A stretch of DNA of 13,442 nucleotides from Bacillota bacterium (GTDB lineage: Bacteria; Bacillota_E; Sulfobacillia; Sulfobacillales; Sulfobacillaceae), in NCBI GenBank assembly GCA_021802375.1, contig JAKAAL010000032.1, positions 1 to 13,442 on the forward strand, written 5' to 3'. The translations under genes and the position numbers were made by a program. Positions 1 to 6,817 of the stretch are shown one piece after another (the stretch's first letter is position 1; each line of letters starts with the position of its first letter). The notes under the pieces are model-generated. The model searched no databases and had not been told where the DNA came from. It saw only the letters and a program-made list of their open reading frames with translations.

Positions 1-8
1 GGTAGCAC

Positions 9-155
9 ATGAGGCGATTTATAGCGATGATGTTGGCAGCGATGGCACTGGTCATGGTGCTGTCGCACGTGAGTTCCTCTAGAGATGCTGTTTTGGCAAC
101 AACATACTCAGTTCACTATAGTCCCCGCGATGTAACTGATCCTGGTGTGGTCTAA
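9..155 (+). CDS. Small secreted or signal-peptide-type peptide, 48 aa
   Basis: This short ORF is not similar to any family I can name. It opens with ATG, then a basic pair (RR at 2-3), a hydrophobic stretch at residues 4-20 rich in Ala, Met, Leu and Val, and a plausible signal-peptidase site after VLA at residues 28-30. That would leave the C-terminal peptide TTYSVHYSPRDVTDPGVV. The layout (basic start, hydrophobic export segment, short polar tail, about 40-50 residues in all) resembles Phr-type signalling precursors of Firmicutes, but a precursor or a small secreted protein is equally possible. It ends 32 bases before the likely start of the RibD-like reductase and reads in the same direction, so it may be the first visible gene of the operon. 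Only eight bases lie upstream in the window, so its ribosome site cannot be judged. It could also be a chance ORF. Confidence 0.45.
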   Translation: MRRFIAMMLAAMALVMVLSHVSSSRDAVLATTYSVHYSPRDVTDPGVV

Positions 156-187
156 CGCACTTGGCTAAGAACAAGGGGGAAGGGCAA

Positions 188-922
188 GTGTTACCTTCGC
201 ACACAGAACAACTCAGCCATTGGGAACTGGTCGAGGCAGTGATGGCAGGCCTTCCGACAAGACAGACGCGTCCAAGAATCATCCTGAAATATGCCCAATC
301 TATCGATGGAAGGATATCAACCGCAACTGGTCATAGCCGAGGTCTCAGTTCTGAGCCTGAACTAGTGTTTACTCACGCGTTACGATCGGTATGCGACGGT
401 ATTCTTGTCGGTATTCGCACTGTAACCGAAGACAACCCGCAGCTGACGGTACGATACGTTCAGGGACGCAACCCGAGAAGAGTTATCGTGGATCCATCCC
501 TCCGCCTGCCTCGAGAAACAAACATCTATCGTGATCCACAGGGTGCGATACTTGTTTATGACCCGGAGCGTAGTACCGACCGTATAAAGGAGTTGACTAG
601 CCAGGGATTCGTATTAGTTACTGCTCGATGTGGGCCTGACCGACGTTCCCTGGATCTTGACGGGTTTCTTGGCCAGCTACGACAAAATATGACGATTGAG
701 ACCCTACTGGTTGAGGGAGGAGGATACGTCATCACATCTTTCTTGCGAGCGCGAGTCGTGGACCGTCTTGTGGTTACCGTGTGCCCACGTATTATCGGTT
801 CGGGTCTCGACTCTGTGGGCCAGCTTGATGTATTGACGGTGGAACAGGCACTTCGTATTAGAAAGATGCAGACTTACAACGTAGGAGAAGATTACGTGCT
901 CATCGGCGAGCCAGAGTTATAA
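188..922 (+). CDS. RibD C-terminal-type pyrimidine reductase (stand-alone)
   Basis: Probable NADPH-dependent reductase of a (phospho)ribosylaminopyrimidine, opening the ribose to a ribityl chain as in riboflavin synthesis. The whole protein is the RibD_C fold, related to dihydrofolate reductase. It shows LKYAQSIDGRI at about residues 32-42, VGIRTVTEDNPQLTVR at 74-89, NPRRVIVDPSLRLP near 95-108, LVEGGG at 174-179 and PRIIGSG at 200-206. The N-terminal zinc deaminase half of bifunctional RibD is absent. The frame is also open from TTG 161, but GTG 188 is preceded at a good distance by the G-rich AAGGGGGAAGGG (173-184), so 188 is preferred. The WD40 gene follows after 21 bases. With GTP cyclohydrolase II two genes downstream, this reductase probably works on the diaminopyrimidine product, as ToxE-type or archaeal/fungal reductases do. 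It could instead serve ordinary riboflavin synthesis, though the other rib genes are missing. Confidence 0.85.
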   Translation: MLPSHTEQLSHWELVEAVMAGLPTRQTRPRIILKYAQSIDGRISTATGHSRGLSSEPELVFTHALRSVCDGILVGIRTVTEDNPQLTVRYVQGRNPRRVIVDPSLRLPRETNIYRDPQGAILVYDPERSTDRIKELTSQGFVLVTARCGPDRRSLDLDGFLGQLRQNMTIETLLVEGGGYVITSFLRARVVDRLVVTVCPRIIGSGLDSVGQLDVLTVEQALRIRKMQTYNVGEDYVLIGEPEL

Positions 923-943
923 AATGATGAGGAGGAAATTATT

Positions 944-2818
944 ATGCGGCCCATTTTAATTGAACCGGGCGAGGCGCAGTCAGAGTATCGCCACCAAAGC
1001 CCCATTACGGGGGTCGAATGGTCACCCGACGGTTCAAAACTTGCCACTTCCTCCTATGACGGAACCGTGAAAATTTGGAACAATGATCGCGTCCTTTATA
1101 CTTTTAGGCATTACAAACTAACCAACAGTGTTAGGTGGTCACCAACTGGGCGGTATTTAGCCACCGCGTCCGCTGACCGCGCGTGTAGAGTCTGGGATAT
1201 TCATACAGGTAAAATTGTCTCGACGCTCACCCGCCACACAGACGATGTAAACAGCGTAACATGGCTCGGTGATGATCAATTTCTGGTTACGGTTTCAGAA
1301 GACGGCACCGGACGCAAGTGGACCGCGATGTCCGGTCAACTCTACCACGGTATGATTTATCATGACAATCACGTGATGTCCGTCGATTGGAGCACTAAAT
1401 GGGGAATCCTCGCAAGTTGCGGCGAAGACGGTAATGTTAAGACATGGACCAAAGAGCTAGAACTCCTAGATGTGTGGCCACAAAACGCCGACATGGAATG
1501 TTGCCGATGGTCACCTGAAGGTTTACTTGCTCTTGGTTGTGACGATGGATTTGTTCGGGTTGTGGACAAAACAGGTGCTATGCTAACTGAACTTGGTCCG
1601 TGCGGCGGTGCGGTCAAGAGTGTAGCATGGTCTCCAGACGGCCATCACATTGCGGCGGGGTCATACAACCAAAAGGTTACCGTGTGGGACGTTGAAACAG
1701 GCCAATGTCTTGGAACAGTGATAAGCAAGAGAATTTGGCCGCGCTCCGTATCATGGAATTCAAGCACGGATTGCTTGGCCGTAGGCGCGTTTGACGGCAT
1801 TCCCACAGTTGTCGCGCCCTCAAAAGCGCGATTCAACCGCATAGAATTACGTCACGACCCGAGAGATTCTACCCATGGAATTAACGCACTATCCATTCAT
1901 AAAAATGATATCTGGTTGGCTAGCGACGACGGACACGTATATCTCTGGAAGGTGTCGGCGTTGCCTTCGATTGAAACATATACGCTCGTGCAATCTGATG
2001 GTGAGGGCAGCCTTGTGAATGCGATCGCCGTCGATCCAAAAGAAAGGTTCCTATCATACGGATTGTTTGACGGCCAATACGTAATTCGTCGCAAAGACGG
2101 TTTGCTCTTGCATGTCGGTCACTGTGAATCCCCGATCAATAGTATCTCGTTGTCCCCAGACGGCAAGATCTTGGCGATTGCTACGTACGCGGGGAAAATA
2201 CACCTCTTGTCATCCGAATACCCATTCTCAACTCAGAAAATTATCCAAGCTCATAACGCCGCCATCAAAAGCATTGCGTGGCTCTCCAATAATCAAATCG
2301 TGTCGGGAGCAACGGATGCGTTAGTGAAGATTACGTCGATCGATTCCGGAGACTCTCAAGTTCTTGAGGGCCACGGAAACTTGATTGATTCGGTAAGCGT
2401 GAGTCGAGGGCCTCGACCACTCATTGCTTCGGCAGCGCGGGATCGAACAGTGCGTATATGGGATCCCGAGGTAGGCAAATGCCTGCGTACATTAATTGGT
2501 CACGATGAGTCGTTGAAGTCCGTGTGCTGGATGCCCGGAAGTAGAACGGTGCTTTTGTCGGGCTCATACGATTTCGACGCCAGAATTTGGAACATAAAAT
2601 ACCACGACGGCGACCGCAGATTATCCCAAACCTTGACCGCGCATACACAAGCCGTAAATGCTGTTGGGTGGTGGAACGAACATGCAGTGACTGCGTCTTG
2701 GGACGGCTCTTGCATCATCTGGGCCAAGACGCAAGAGATGTGGCGTCCGGTGTATCGCAATCGTATAACCCCATTCGAGGTTGTCAAGGGAGGTGTGGGA
2801 CATGCAAATGGTGACTGA
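944..2818 (+). CDS. WD40-repeat protein with 14 repeats, ToxC-like by context
   Basis: A 624-residue protein built almost wholly of WD40 repeats. Fourteen repeat ends can be counted, among them IWNN, VWDI, KWTA, TWTK, VVDK, VWDV, LWKV, IWDP, IWNI and IWAK. Most are preceded by SPDG or SPEG turns and by Ser/Ala-Asp-x-Thr strands. Fourteen blades fit two seven-bladed propellers side by side. No signal peptide, membrane segment or added catalytic domain is visible, so it is probably a cytoplasmic scaffold or a propeller-type protein of unknown catalytic role. The ATG at 944 has a strong TGAGGAGGAAA site (928-938). Its 3' end overlaps the cyclohydrolase start by 17 bases, implying translational coupling. 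Toxoflavin clusters carry a WD-repeat protein (ToxC) next to GTP cyclohydrolase II and a RibD-like enzyme, and this order matches. Orthology to ToxC is inferred from context only. Confidence 0.9.
   Translation: MRPILIEPGEAQSEYRHQSPITGVEWSPDGSKLATSSYDGTVKIWNNDRVLYTFRHYKLTNSVRWSPTGRYLATASADRACRVWDIHTGKIVSTLTRHTDDVNSVTWLGDDQFLVTVSEDGTGRKWTAMSGQLYHGMIYHDNHVMSVDWSTKWGILASCGEDGNVKTWTKELELLDVWPQNADMECCRWSPEGLLALGCDDGFVRVVDKTGAMLTELGPCGGAVKSVAWSPDGHHIAAGSYNQKVTVWDVETGQCLGTVISKRIWPRSVSWNSSTDCLAVGAFDGIPTVVAPSKARFNRIELRHDPRDSTHGINALSIHKNDIWLASDDGHVYLWKVSALPSIETYTLVQSDGEGSLVNAIAVDPKERFLSYGLFDGQYVIRRKDGLLLHVGHCESPINSISLSPDGKILAIATYAGKIHLLSSEYPFSTQKIIQAHNAAIKSIAWLSNNQIVSGATDALVKITSIDSGDSQVLEGHGNLIDSVSVSRGPRPLIASAARDRTVRIWDPEVGKCLRTLIGHDESLKSVCWMPGSRTVLLSGSYDFDARIWNIKYHDGDRRLSQTLTAHTQAVNAVGWWNEHAVTASWDGSCIIWAKTQEMWRPVYRNRITPFEVVKGGVGHANGD
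2786..2794 (+). promoter_or_regulatory. Ribosome binding site fixing the ribA start
   Basis: AAGGGAGGT sits seven bases before ATG 2802, inside the end of the WD40 gene. It favours ATG 2802 over the upstream in-frame TTG 2781. Confidence 0.7.
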
Positions 2819-3383
2819 AAGTAGATTGCCGGTTCGCGGAAGGCGAATGCGCATTCAAATATTTCGCTCCAGTGACGGAGACGAGGTCATCGCACTCATC
2901 AAAGGCAACCTGTCAGCATTTGCTAATCCCCTCGTTCGCATTCACAGCCAATGCTTCACGGGAGACGTGCTTGAATCAGAGCGATGCGACTGTGGACCAC
3001 AGTTGCAATTTAGTCTCGACCGAATAGCCCATGCACGGGCGGGCCTTCTCCTCTATTGCTCGACTCACGAAGGGCGGGGAATCGGTTTGGAGGAGAAGCT
3101 TAAAGCGTACGCTTTGCAAGATCAAGGCCTCGACACTGTGGAAGCCAACGAGGCTTTGGGTTTACCCATCGATAATCGTGATTATTCGCTCACTGTCGAG
3201 GTCCTCCAGTATTTTGGCTTGCGCCAAATACGCTTGCTCACCAACAACCCTGTCAAAGTGGAAGCAGTTAAATCGTGTGGTATAACCGTTACCCGCATTC
3301 CTTTACCGCTATTTTGCAATCCTCAAAATCGACGTTACCTAGCCACCAAGAGTGAAAAGATGGGACATCTGTTCACTGTATAA
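2802..3383 (+). CDS. ribA: GTP cyclohydrolase II
   Basis: Converts GTP to 2,5-diamino-6-ribosylamino-4(3H)-pyrimidinone 5'-phosphate, formate and pyrophosphate. The protein is 193 residues, close to the 196 of E. coli RibA, and has no fused RibB domain. The zinc ligands are visible: Cys51 in RIHSQC, and Cys62 and Cys64 in ERCDCG. KAYALQDQG (101-109) holds the equivalent of catalytic Tyr105, so a Streptomyces-type change of that tyrosine to a formylpyrimidine-releasing enzyme is not expected. DTVEAN (111-116), RLLTNNP (144-150) and the C-terminal YLATKSEKMGH complete the family pattern. An oddity is STHEGRGIGL at 87-96: the usual RQ before EGR is TH, and the segment has one extra residue compared with E. 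coli. The start codon overlaps the WD40 gene by 17 bases. No other riboflavin gene is nearby, so a role in a secondary pathway is inferred. Confidence 0.93.
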   Translation: MQMVTESRLPVRGRRMRIQIFRSSDGDEVIALIKGNLSAFANPLVRIHSQCFTGDVLESERCDCGPQLQFSLDRIAHARAGLLLYCSTHEGRGIGLEEKLKAYALQDQGLDTVEANEALGLPIDNRDYSLTVEVLQYFGLRQIRLLTNNPVKVEAVKSCGITVTRIPLPLFCNPQNRRYLATKSEKMGHLFTV

Positions 3384-3427
3384 ATTCGGATGCGAGTATT
3401 TGTCTACGATGGGTGCGCCAGATAACC

Positions 3428-3435
3428 AGAGGTGG
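3428..3435 (+). promoter_or_regulatory. Ribosome binding site favouring TTG 3441
   Basis: AGAGGTGG pairs well with the 16S tail. Its GAGG core ends eight bases before TTG 3441. The alternative GTG 3432 lies inside this site, so TTG 3441 is preferred. Confidence 0.5.
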
Positions 3436-3440
3436 TACAT

Positions 3441-4547
3441 TTGAAATTAGTGAAGCAATACAATGGTGCCTTAGACATTCCGGTTGTGCAGTGGCCTCAC
3501 CATCATCAGACCTTATTTGACACCAGAGAATGGGCTATCGCGAGCCGTTGGCCAACTGATCCTACCCAGTACGTGATGTTCGGTGAAGCATTGTTGCCCT
3601 TTCGATTGGTGCAGAACAGGGACACGTGGATAAATGCGGACGCTAATGCGTTGGCAGGCGGATATAAATATCTGTCGCAGGGGACCTTGGAGGAAGATGA
3701 GCGGATTTATCCTCACGTAATTACCATGGGCCCAGGATACTACACCGAATCTGGAGGCTCCGAAGCAGATACCCAGCACTTAGTCGAACATCTGGAACAC
3801 CTCTCTCACCATCCTATTATGTTTGCTTATGTTTATCCGGGCGGCACGCTATCCCGAGTGCTTGAACGCCGAAATTACGTGTCGGGCATGATTTCGGCGA
3901 GTGCGTGGTTGCCCTTGCCCGGAAAGCACTTCAACGATTATCTCGATATGCTAAACGCCAACCGCCGACGAAGTGTCCGGCGGGAACTCGCTGCCTTTAA
4001 CCGCACGGGTGTAACGGTAACGACGTATGTTGGAAAGGCTTCAACCGCACACCTTTCTACATTTGCGTGCCTGTCGAATGCGGTCCAAAGGCACCACGGG
4101 AACAATCCAGATCCCAATGATACGCTACATCAGTTGCACCAATTCGTTGACCTATTTGGTGACCGTGTCATTTTTTTCTTCGGCAGAGCGAATGGAAAAA
4201 CGATCGCTGCAACTATGGCAGTGATCTGCCATGGAATGATTTTCGCTCGTGATATTGGGCTGGAATACGATGAACGGTCCCGTGATGCCATGGTCTACTT
4301 TAACATGGCCTACTACGAAGTCATCCGTTATGCATATGACAATGGCCTTAAGATAGTGTGTGCTGGGATCTCGACGTTCAAAGCCAAGGCACTGCGAGGA
4401 TTTCAATTAATCCCATTGCTCGCATACGTACCGAGGGGGACGTCATGGGAGAAGAGTCTTGTGCTCACAGATCGGGCATTACGCGCCAACGTTGGCCCTT
4501 GGTTAGTATCAAAGCCGTTTCCGTTAACTTGCCAAACATCTCAGTAG
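3441..4547 (+). CDS. FemAB/GNAT-like acyl- or aminoacyl-transferase
   Basis: A 368-residue protein that looks like the double-GNAT 'peptidoglycan biosynthesis / FemAB-like' group (Acetyltransf_6 type). The clues lie in the C-terminal half. NANRRRSVRREL (about residues 173-184) is the basic helix typical of this group. An RANGKTIAATMAV strand pair (249-261), an acidic DIGLEYDE turn (271-278), YFNMAYYEVIRYAYDNGL (286-303) and an AGISTFKAKALRGFQ end (308-322) follow the family's usual closing fold. No membrane segment or signal peptide is seen. Such enzymes transfer aminoacyl or acyl groups. Fem-like members add amino acids to peptidyl nucleosides (PacB in pacidamycin synthesis), which suits the two ATP-grasp ligases nearby. 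The donor and acceptor cannot be read from the sequence. TTG 3441 is chosen over GTG 3432 because of the ribosome site. A 57-base gap separates it from ribA with no visible terminator. Confidence 0.7.
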   Translation: MKLVKQYNGALDIPVVQWPHHHQTLFDTREWAIASRWPTDPTQYVMFGEALLPFRLVQNRDTWINADANALAGGYKYLSQGTLEEDERIYPHVITMGPGYYTESGGSEADTQHLVEHLEHLSHHPIMFAYVYPGGTLSRVLERRNYVSGMISASAWLPLPGKHFNDYLDMLNANRRRSVRRELAAFNRTGVTVTTYVGKASTAHLSTFACLSNAVQRHHGNNPDPNDTLHQLHQFVDLFGDRVIFFFGRANGKTIAATMAVICHGMIFARDIGLEYDERSRDAMVYFNMAYYEVIRYAYDNGLKIVCAGISTFKAKALRGFQLIPLLAYVPRGTSWEKSLVLTDRALRANVGPWLVSKPFPLTCQTSQ

Positions 4548-4609
4548 TTGGCTAGAAACTCCACCGAAAAAGTTAGAATCTCGTTTTTAGAGAACTAAGG
4601 AGGATTCTA

Positions 4610-5770
4610 ATGAGACTGGCTGTATTGCGACGGAGTAACCCTAGGCGGGTTCTGACATCGGTCGTTTGGAACGAGACTTTGCGCCTCTGTGCCAACTTTG
4701 GTGCGACACTTTTTGCGACGAATCCGGATCCTCCGATAATCTTTCCAATACGCGTCACCAATTTGAGACCATGGAATCCCCACTCTCTTCGAGAGGATCT
4801 CGAAAACTTGGGGATCACAGACATTCTATCAATCTCCGATCCTGACTCTGAAGCGCTTGAAGACGCACGGCTTCGCTGGGACTTTTTTCAAACGAAACGC
4901 GCATTAGATACCCTACACGGGATATCTTTACTTCTTCATAAAGGAATGACTCGCGAAATCTGTGAACAATGTGGCATCCCCATGTCCCGTGGATTTTGGC
5001 TCGAAAATCCGGCTAGTTTTTCGGATGACATATATAAGCTAAACGGCCTTGTGGTGGTCAAACCCGTTAATCGATGGTCGACCGAAGGTATCGAATATTG
5101 CCGACCCGAAAATCTCTCCCAGCACATGAAGTCATGGCGTGGACCGGCCGTGCTTGAAGAATTCTGGTCAGGGGAGGAGGTGTCAGTAGAGGTTGTATGC
5201 GTTCGGGACACGACATCTGTGATCGGCTGGGCCGTGAAGGGGCCTACCTCGCCAACGAGCGCGCCCCTTTTACGCTTGCGATACGCGGGAGACAAAGATG
5301 CTCCGCCTATGTTAGCGGACGCTGCCCACGCAATTGCAGACAAAGTTCACTATGAGGGAATCATGGAGGTCGAGTTCATTGTTGCATCCACGGGACAATG
5401 GGTTCTTACAGAGGTAAATCCGCGTCCAAGCGGTGTTACACCATTGCTCGCCCGATCCTTGGGGTACTCTTCTGTTGCGGTAGCTGTGTCGATGTTTTAT
5501 GGAGCGCCATGGGTTGGTTCCCGTGCATATCACGCGTGTGATTTTACCCTGCAAGACGACGAAGTAATGGTTAGTATTCGTCCCTTGCTTGATAAGGAAC
5601 TCGAAATACATCCGTCCGTTGATGGTTATCCACCACGTTGTTACTTGACCGCGCGTTCGTACGATACGCTGTTGCGACGCACGTTACAAATCGAACAGGC
5701 TACGGGAATACCGCTAGCAAACCAGTTGCAGGACCGTAAAAAGGCGTACGAAACCATTGCTCACATGTAA
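4610..5770 (+). CDS. ATP-grasp ligase 1
   Basis: A 386-residue ATP-grasp protein that should activate a carboxylate as an acyl phosphate and join it to an amine. VVVKPVN (148-154) gives the nucleotide-binding lysine (Lys151), followed by a serine/glycine loop (WSTEGI, 156-161). VLEEFWSGEEVSVEVV (181-196) gives the hinge and ribose contacts. MEVEFIV and LTEVNPRPSG (252-258, 266-274) carry the metal-binding acidic and Asn residues (Glu254, Glu268, Asn270). All catalytic positions seem intact. ATG 4610 has a perfect AAGGAGG (4597-4603) seven bases upstream. A 62-base gap follows the FemAB-like gene, and the first dehydrogenase starts 23 bases after its stop. The C-terminal part (from about residue 330) is family-specific and not recognised. 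It is more like carbamoyl-phosphate-synthase-type or amino-acid ligases than D-Ala-D-Ala ligase; the substrate is unknown. Confidence 0.85.
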   Translation: MRLAVLRRSNPRRVLTSVVWNETLRLCANFGATLFATNPDPPIIFPIRVTNLRPWNPHSLREDLENLGITDILSISDPDSEALEDARLRWDFFQTKRALDTLHGISLLLHKGMTREICEQCGIPMSRGFWLENPASFSDDIYKLNGLVVVKPVNRWSTEGIEYCRPENLSQHMKSWRGPAVLEEFWSGEEVSVEVVCVRDTTSVIGWAVKGPTSPTSAPLLRLRYAGDKDAPPMLADAAHAIADKVHYEGIMEVEFIVASTGQWVLTEVNPRPSGVTPLLARSLGYSSVAVAVSMFYGAPWVGSRAYHACDFTLQDDEVMVSIRPLLDKELEIHPSVDGYPPRCYLTARSYDTLLRRTLQIEQATGIPLANQLQDRKKAYETIAHM

Positions 5771-5793
5771 GTAGCCATAGGAGGGGAGTTGGC

Positions 5794-6801
5794 ATGATTG
5801 CGAAGGTTTCAGGCCCCAAAAAGGTGGCCCTATATGAGGAGTCACCACCACCAGAAGAGCTTAAGCACAATATGGTGCGAGCCACAGTTTTGGCCTGTGG
5901 AATCTGTGGGTCCGATGTTCAACTATATACTGGAATCAACCCATGGAAAAAGCGGACGACATATCCGATCCGTCTAGGACACGAAGTGGTCGCAAGGGTA
6001 ATCGAAGCCCCCCGCAAAACGAACTTTCGAACAGGCGATGCGGTAGTTTCCGTGCCGGTATTTTCGGCGGGATGCGGTGTATGTTCAACATGCCGACAAG
6101 GAAATTCACATCGGTGTAACAATTCCGTGCGTTGGAAGATGTTCGAGTGGTCTTGGGGATTGGCGAACGAGATTTGGATACCGTCTCACAGCGTTCGTGC
6201 GGTGGGGGACGATATTTCTCTGGACTATTGGGCACTCGTCGATTTATTTGCTGTAGCTTTGAACGCGATGAAGATAGGAAATATCTGGCTATCCCGTACG
6301 GTAATGATCATTGGAGCAGGGGCACTGGGCCTAGCCCTTTGCCAGGTAGCGAAATCGATTGCAGACGTACATGTTCGTATTGTTGGACACGAGTATGGTG
6401 TGACCCTCGCCAAACATCGTGGATGGGCGGATGAAATCGTGGAGTCGGCTTCATTTTTTAAGGGGCGGTGCACAAGTGATCTAGTCGTTGAAGCATCGGG
6501 ACGAAGGCAGCAGGACGCGATCCGTCATGTTGCAGATGGCGGGACGCTGTGTCTCGTTGGATCTTTTTCCGGAACCGTCACTTGGACCTACGCCGAACTG
6601 GCGCGAAGCATTTCAGTTGTCACTCCCTCGGCTTATCCGGTTTATGAATTTGAGGAGGCACTCAGACTCATTCAGATGGGCGCCCTTCATCCTGACCCCT
6701 TAATCACACATAAACTGCCGCTCGCCGAAATCCAGAAAGCTTTCGAAATCGCGGCCACCAAACCGCCTGGTGCACTAAGAGTTATCGTAAAACCTACTTA
6801 A
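5794..6801 (+). CDS. Zinc-dependent alcohol dehydrogenase (MDR family)
   Basis: Medium-chain NAD(P)-dependent dehydrogenase of 335 residues, in the threonine/sorbitol dehydrogenase style. Catalytic zinc ligands are Cys38 in CGICGSD, His63-Glu64 in GHEV, and probably Asp150 in ALVDLFA, where a glutamate is more usual. The structural zinc lobe is complete with Cys94, Cys97, Cys100 and Cys108. The Rossmann nucleotide site is IIGAGALGL (172-180). ATG 5794 follows AGGAGGGGAG (5779-5788). The second dehydrogenase begins 16 bases after the stop, so the two are co-translated neighbours. It probably oxidises a secondary alcohol, perhaps of a sugar- or ribityl-like intermediate of the pathway. That substrate is an inference from gene company, not from a specific motif. 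Confidence 0.88.
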   Translation: MIAKVSGPKKVALYEESPPPEELKHNMVRATVLACGICGSDVQLYTGINPWKKRTTYPIRLGHEVVARVIEAPRKTNFRTGDAVVSVPVFSAGCGVCSTCRQGNSHRCNNSVRWKMFEWSWGLANEIWIPSHSVRAVGDDISLDYWALVDLFAVALNAMKIGNIWLSRTVMIIGAGALGLALCQVAKSIADVHVRIVGHEYGVTLAKHRGWADEIVESASFFKGRCTSDLVVEASGRRQQDAIRHVADGGTLCLVGSFSGTVTWTYAELARSISVVTPSAYPVYEFEEALRLIQMGALHPDPLITHKLPLAEIQKAFEIAATKPPGALRVIVKPT

Positions 6802-6817
6802 CGGAGGTGTTGCTCTG

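Noticed and set aside
161..187. Start of the reductase at TTG 161
   Set aside because: No ribosome site precedes it and the extra nine residues are outside the RibD_C domain; GTG 188 has a G-rich site at proper spacing.
4936..5343. 135-residue minus-strand ORF opposite the first ATP-grasp gene
   Set aside because: It lies wholly within a clear ATP-grasp coding frame, its protein shows no domain and it has no ribosome site of note.
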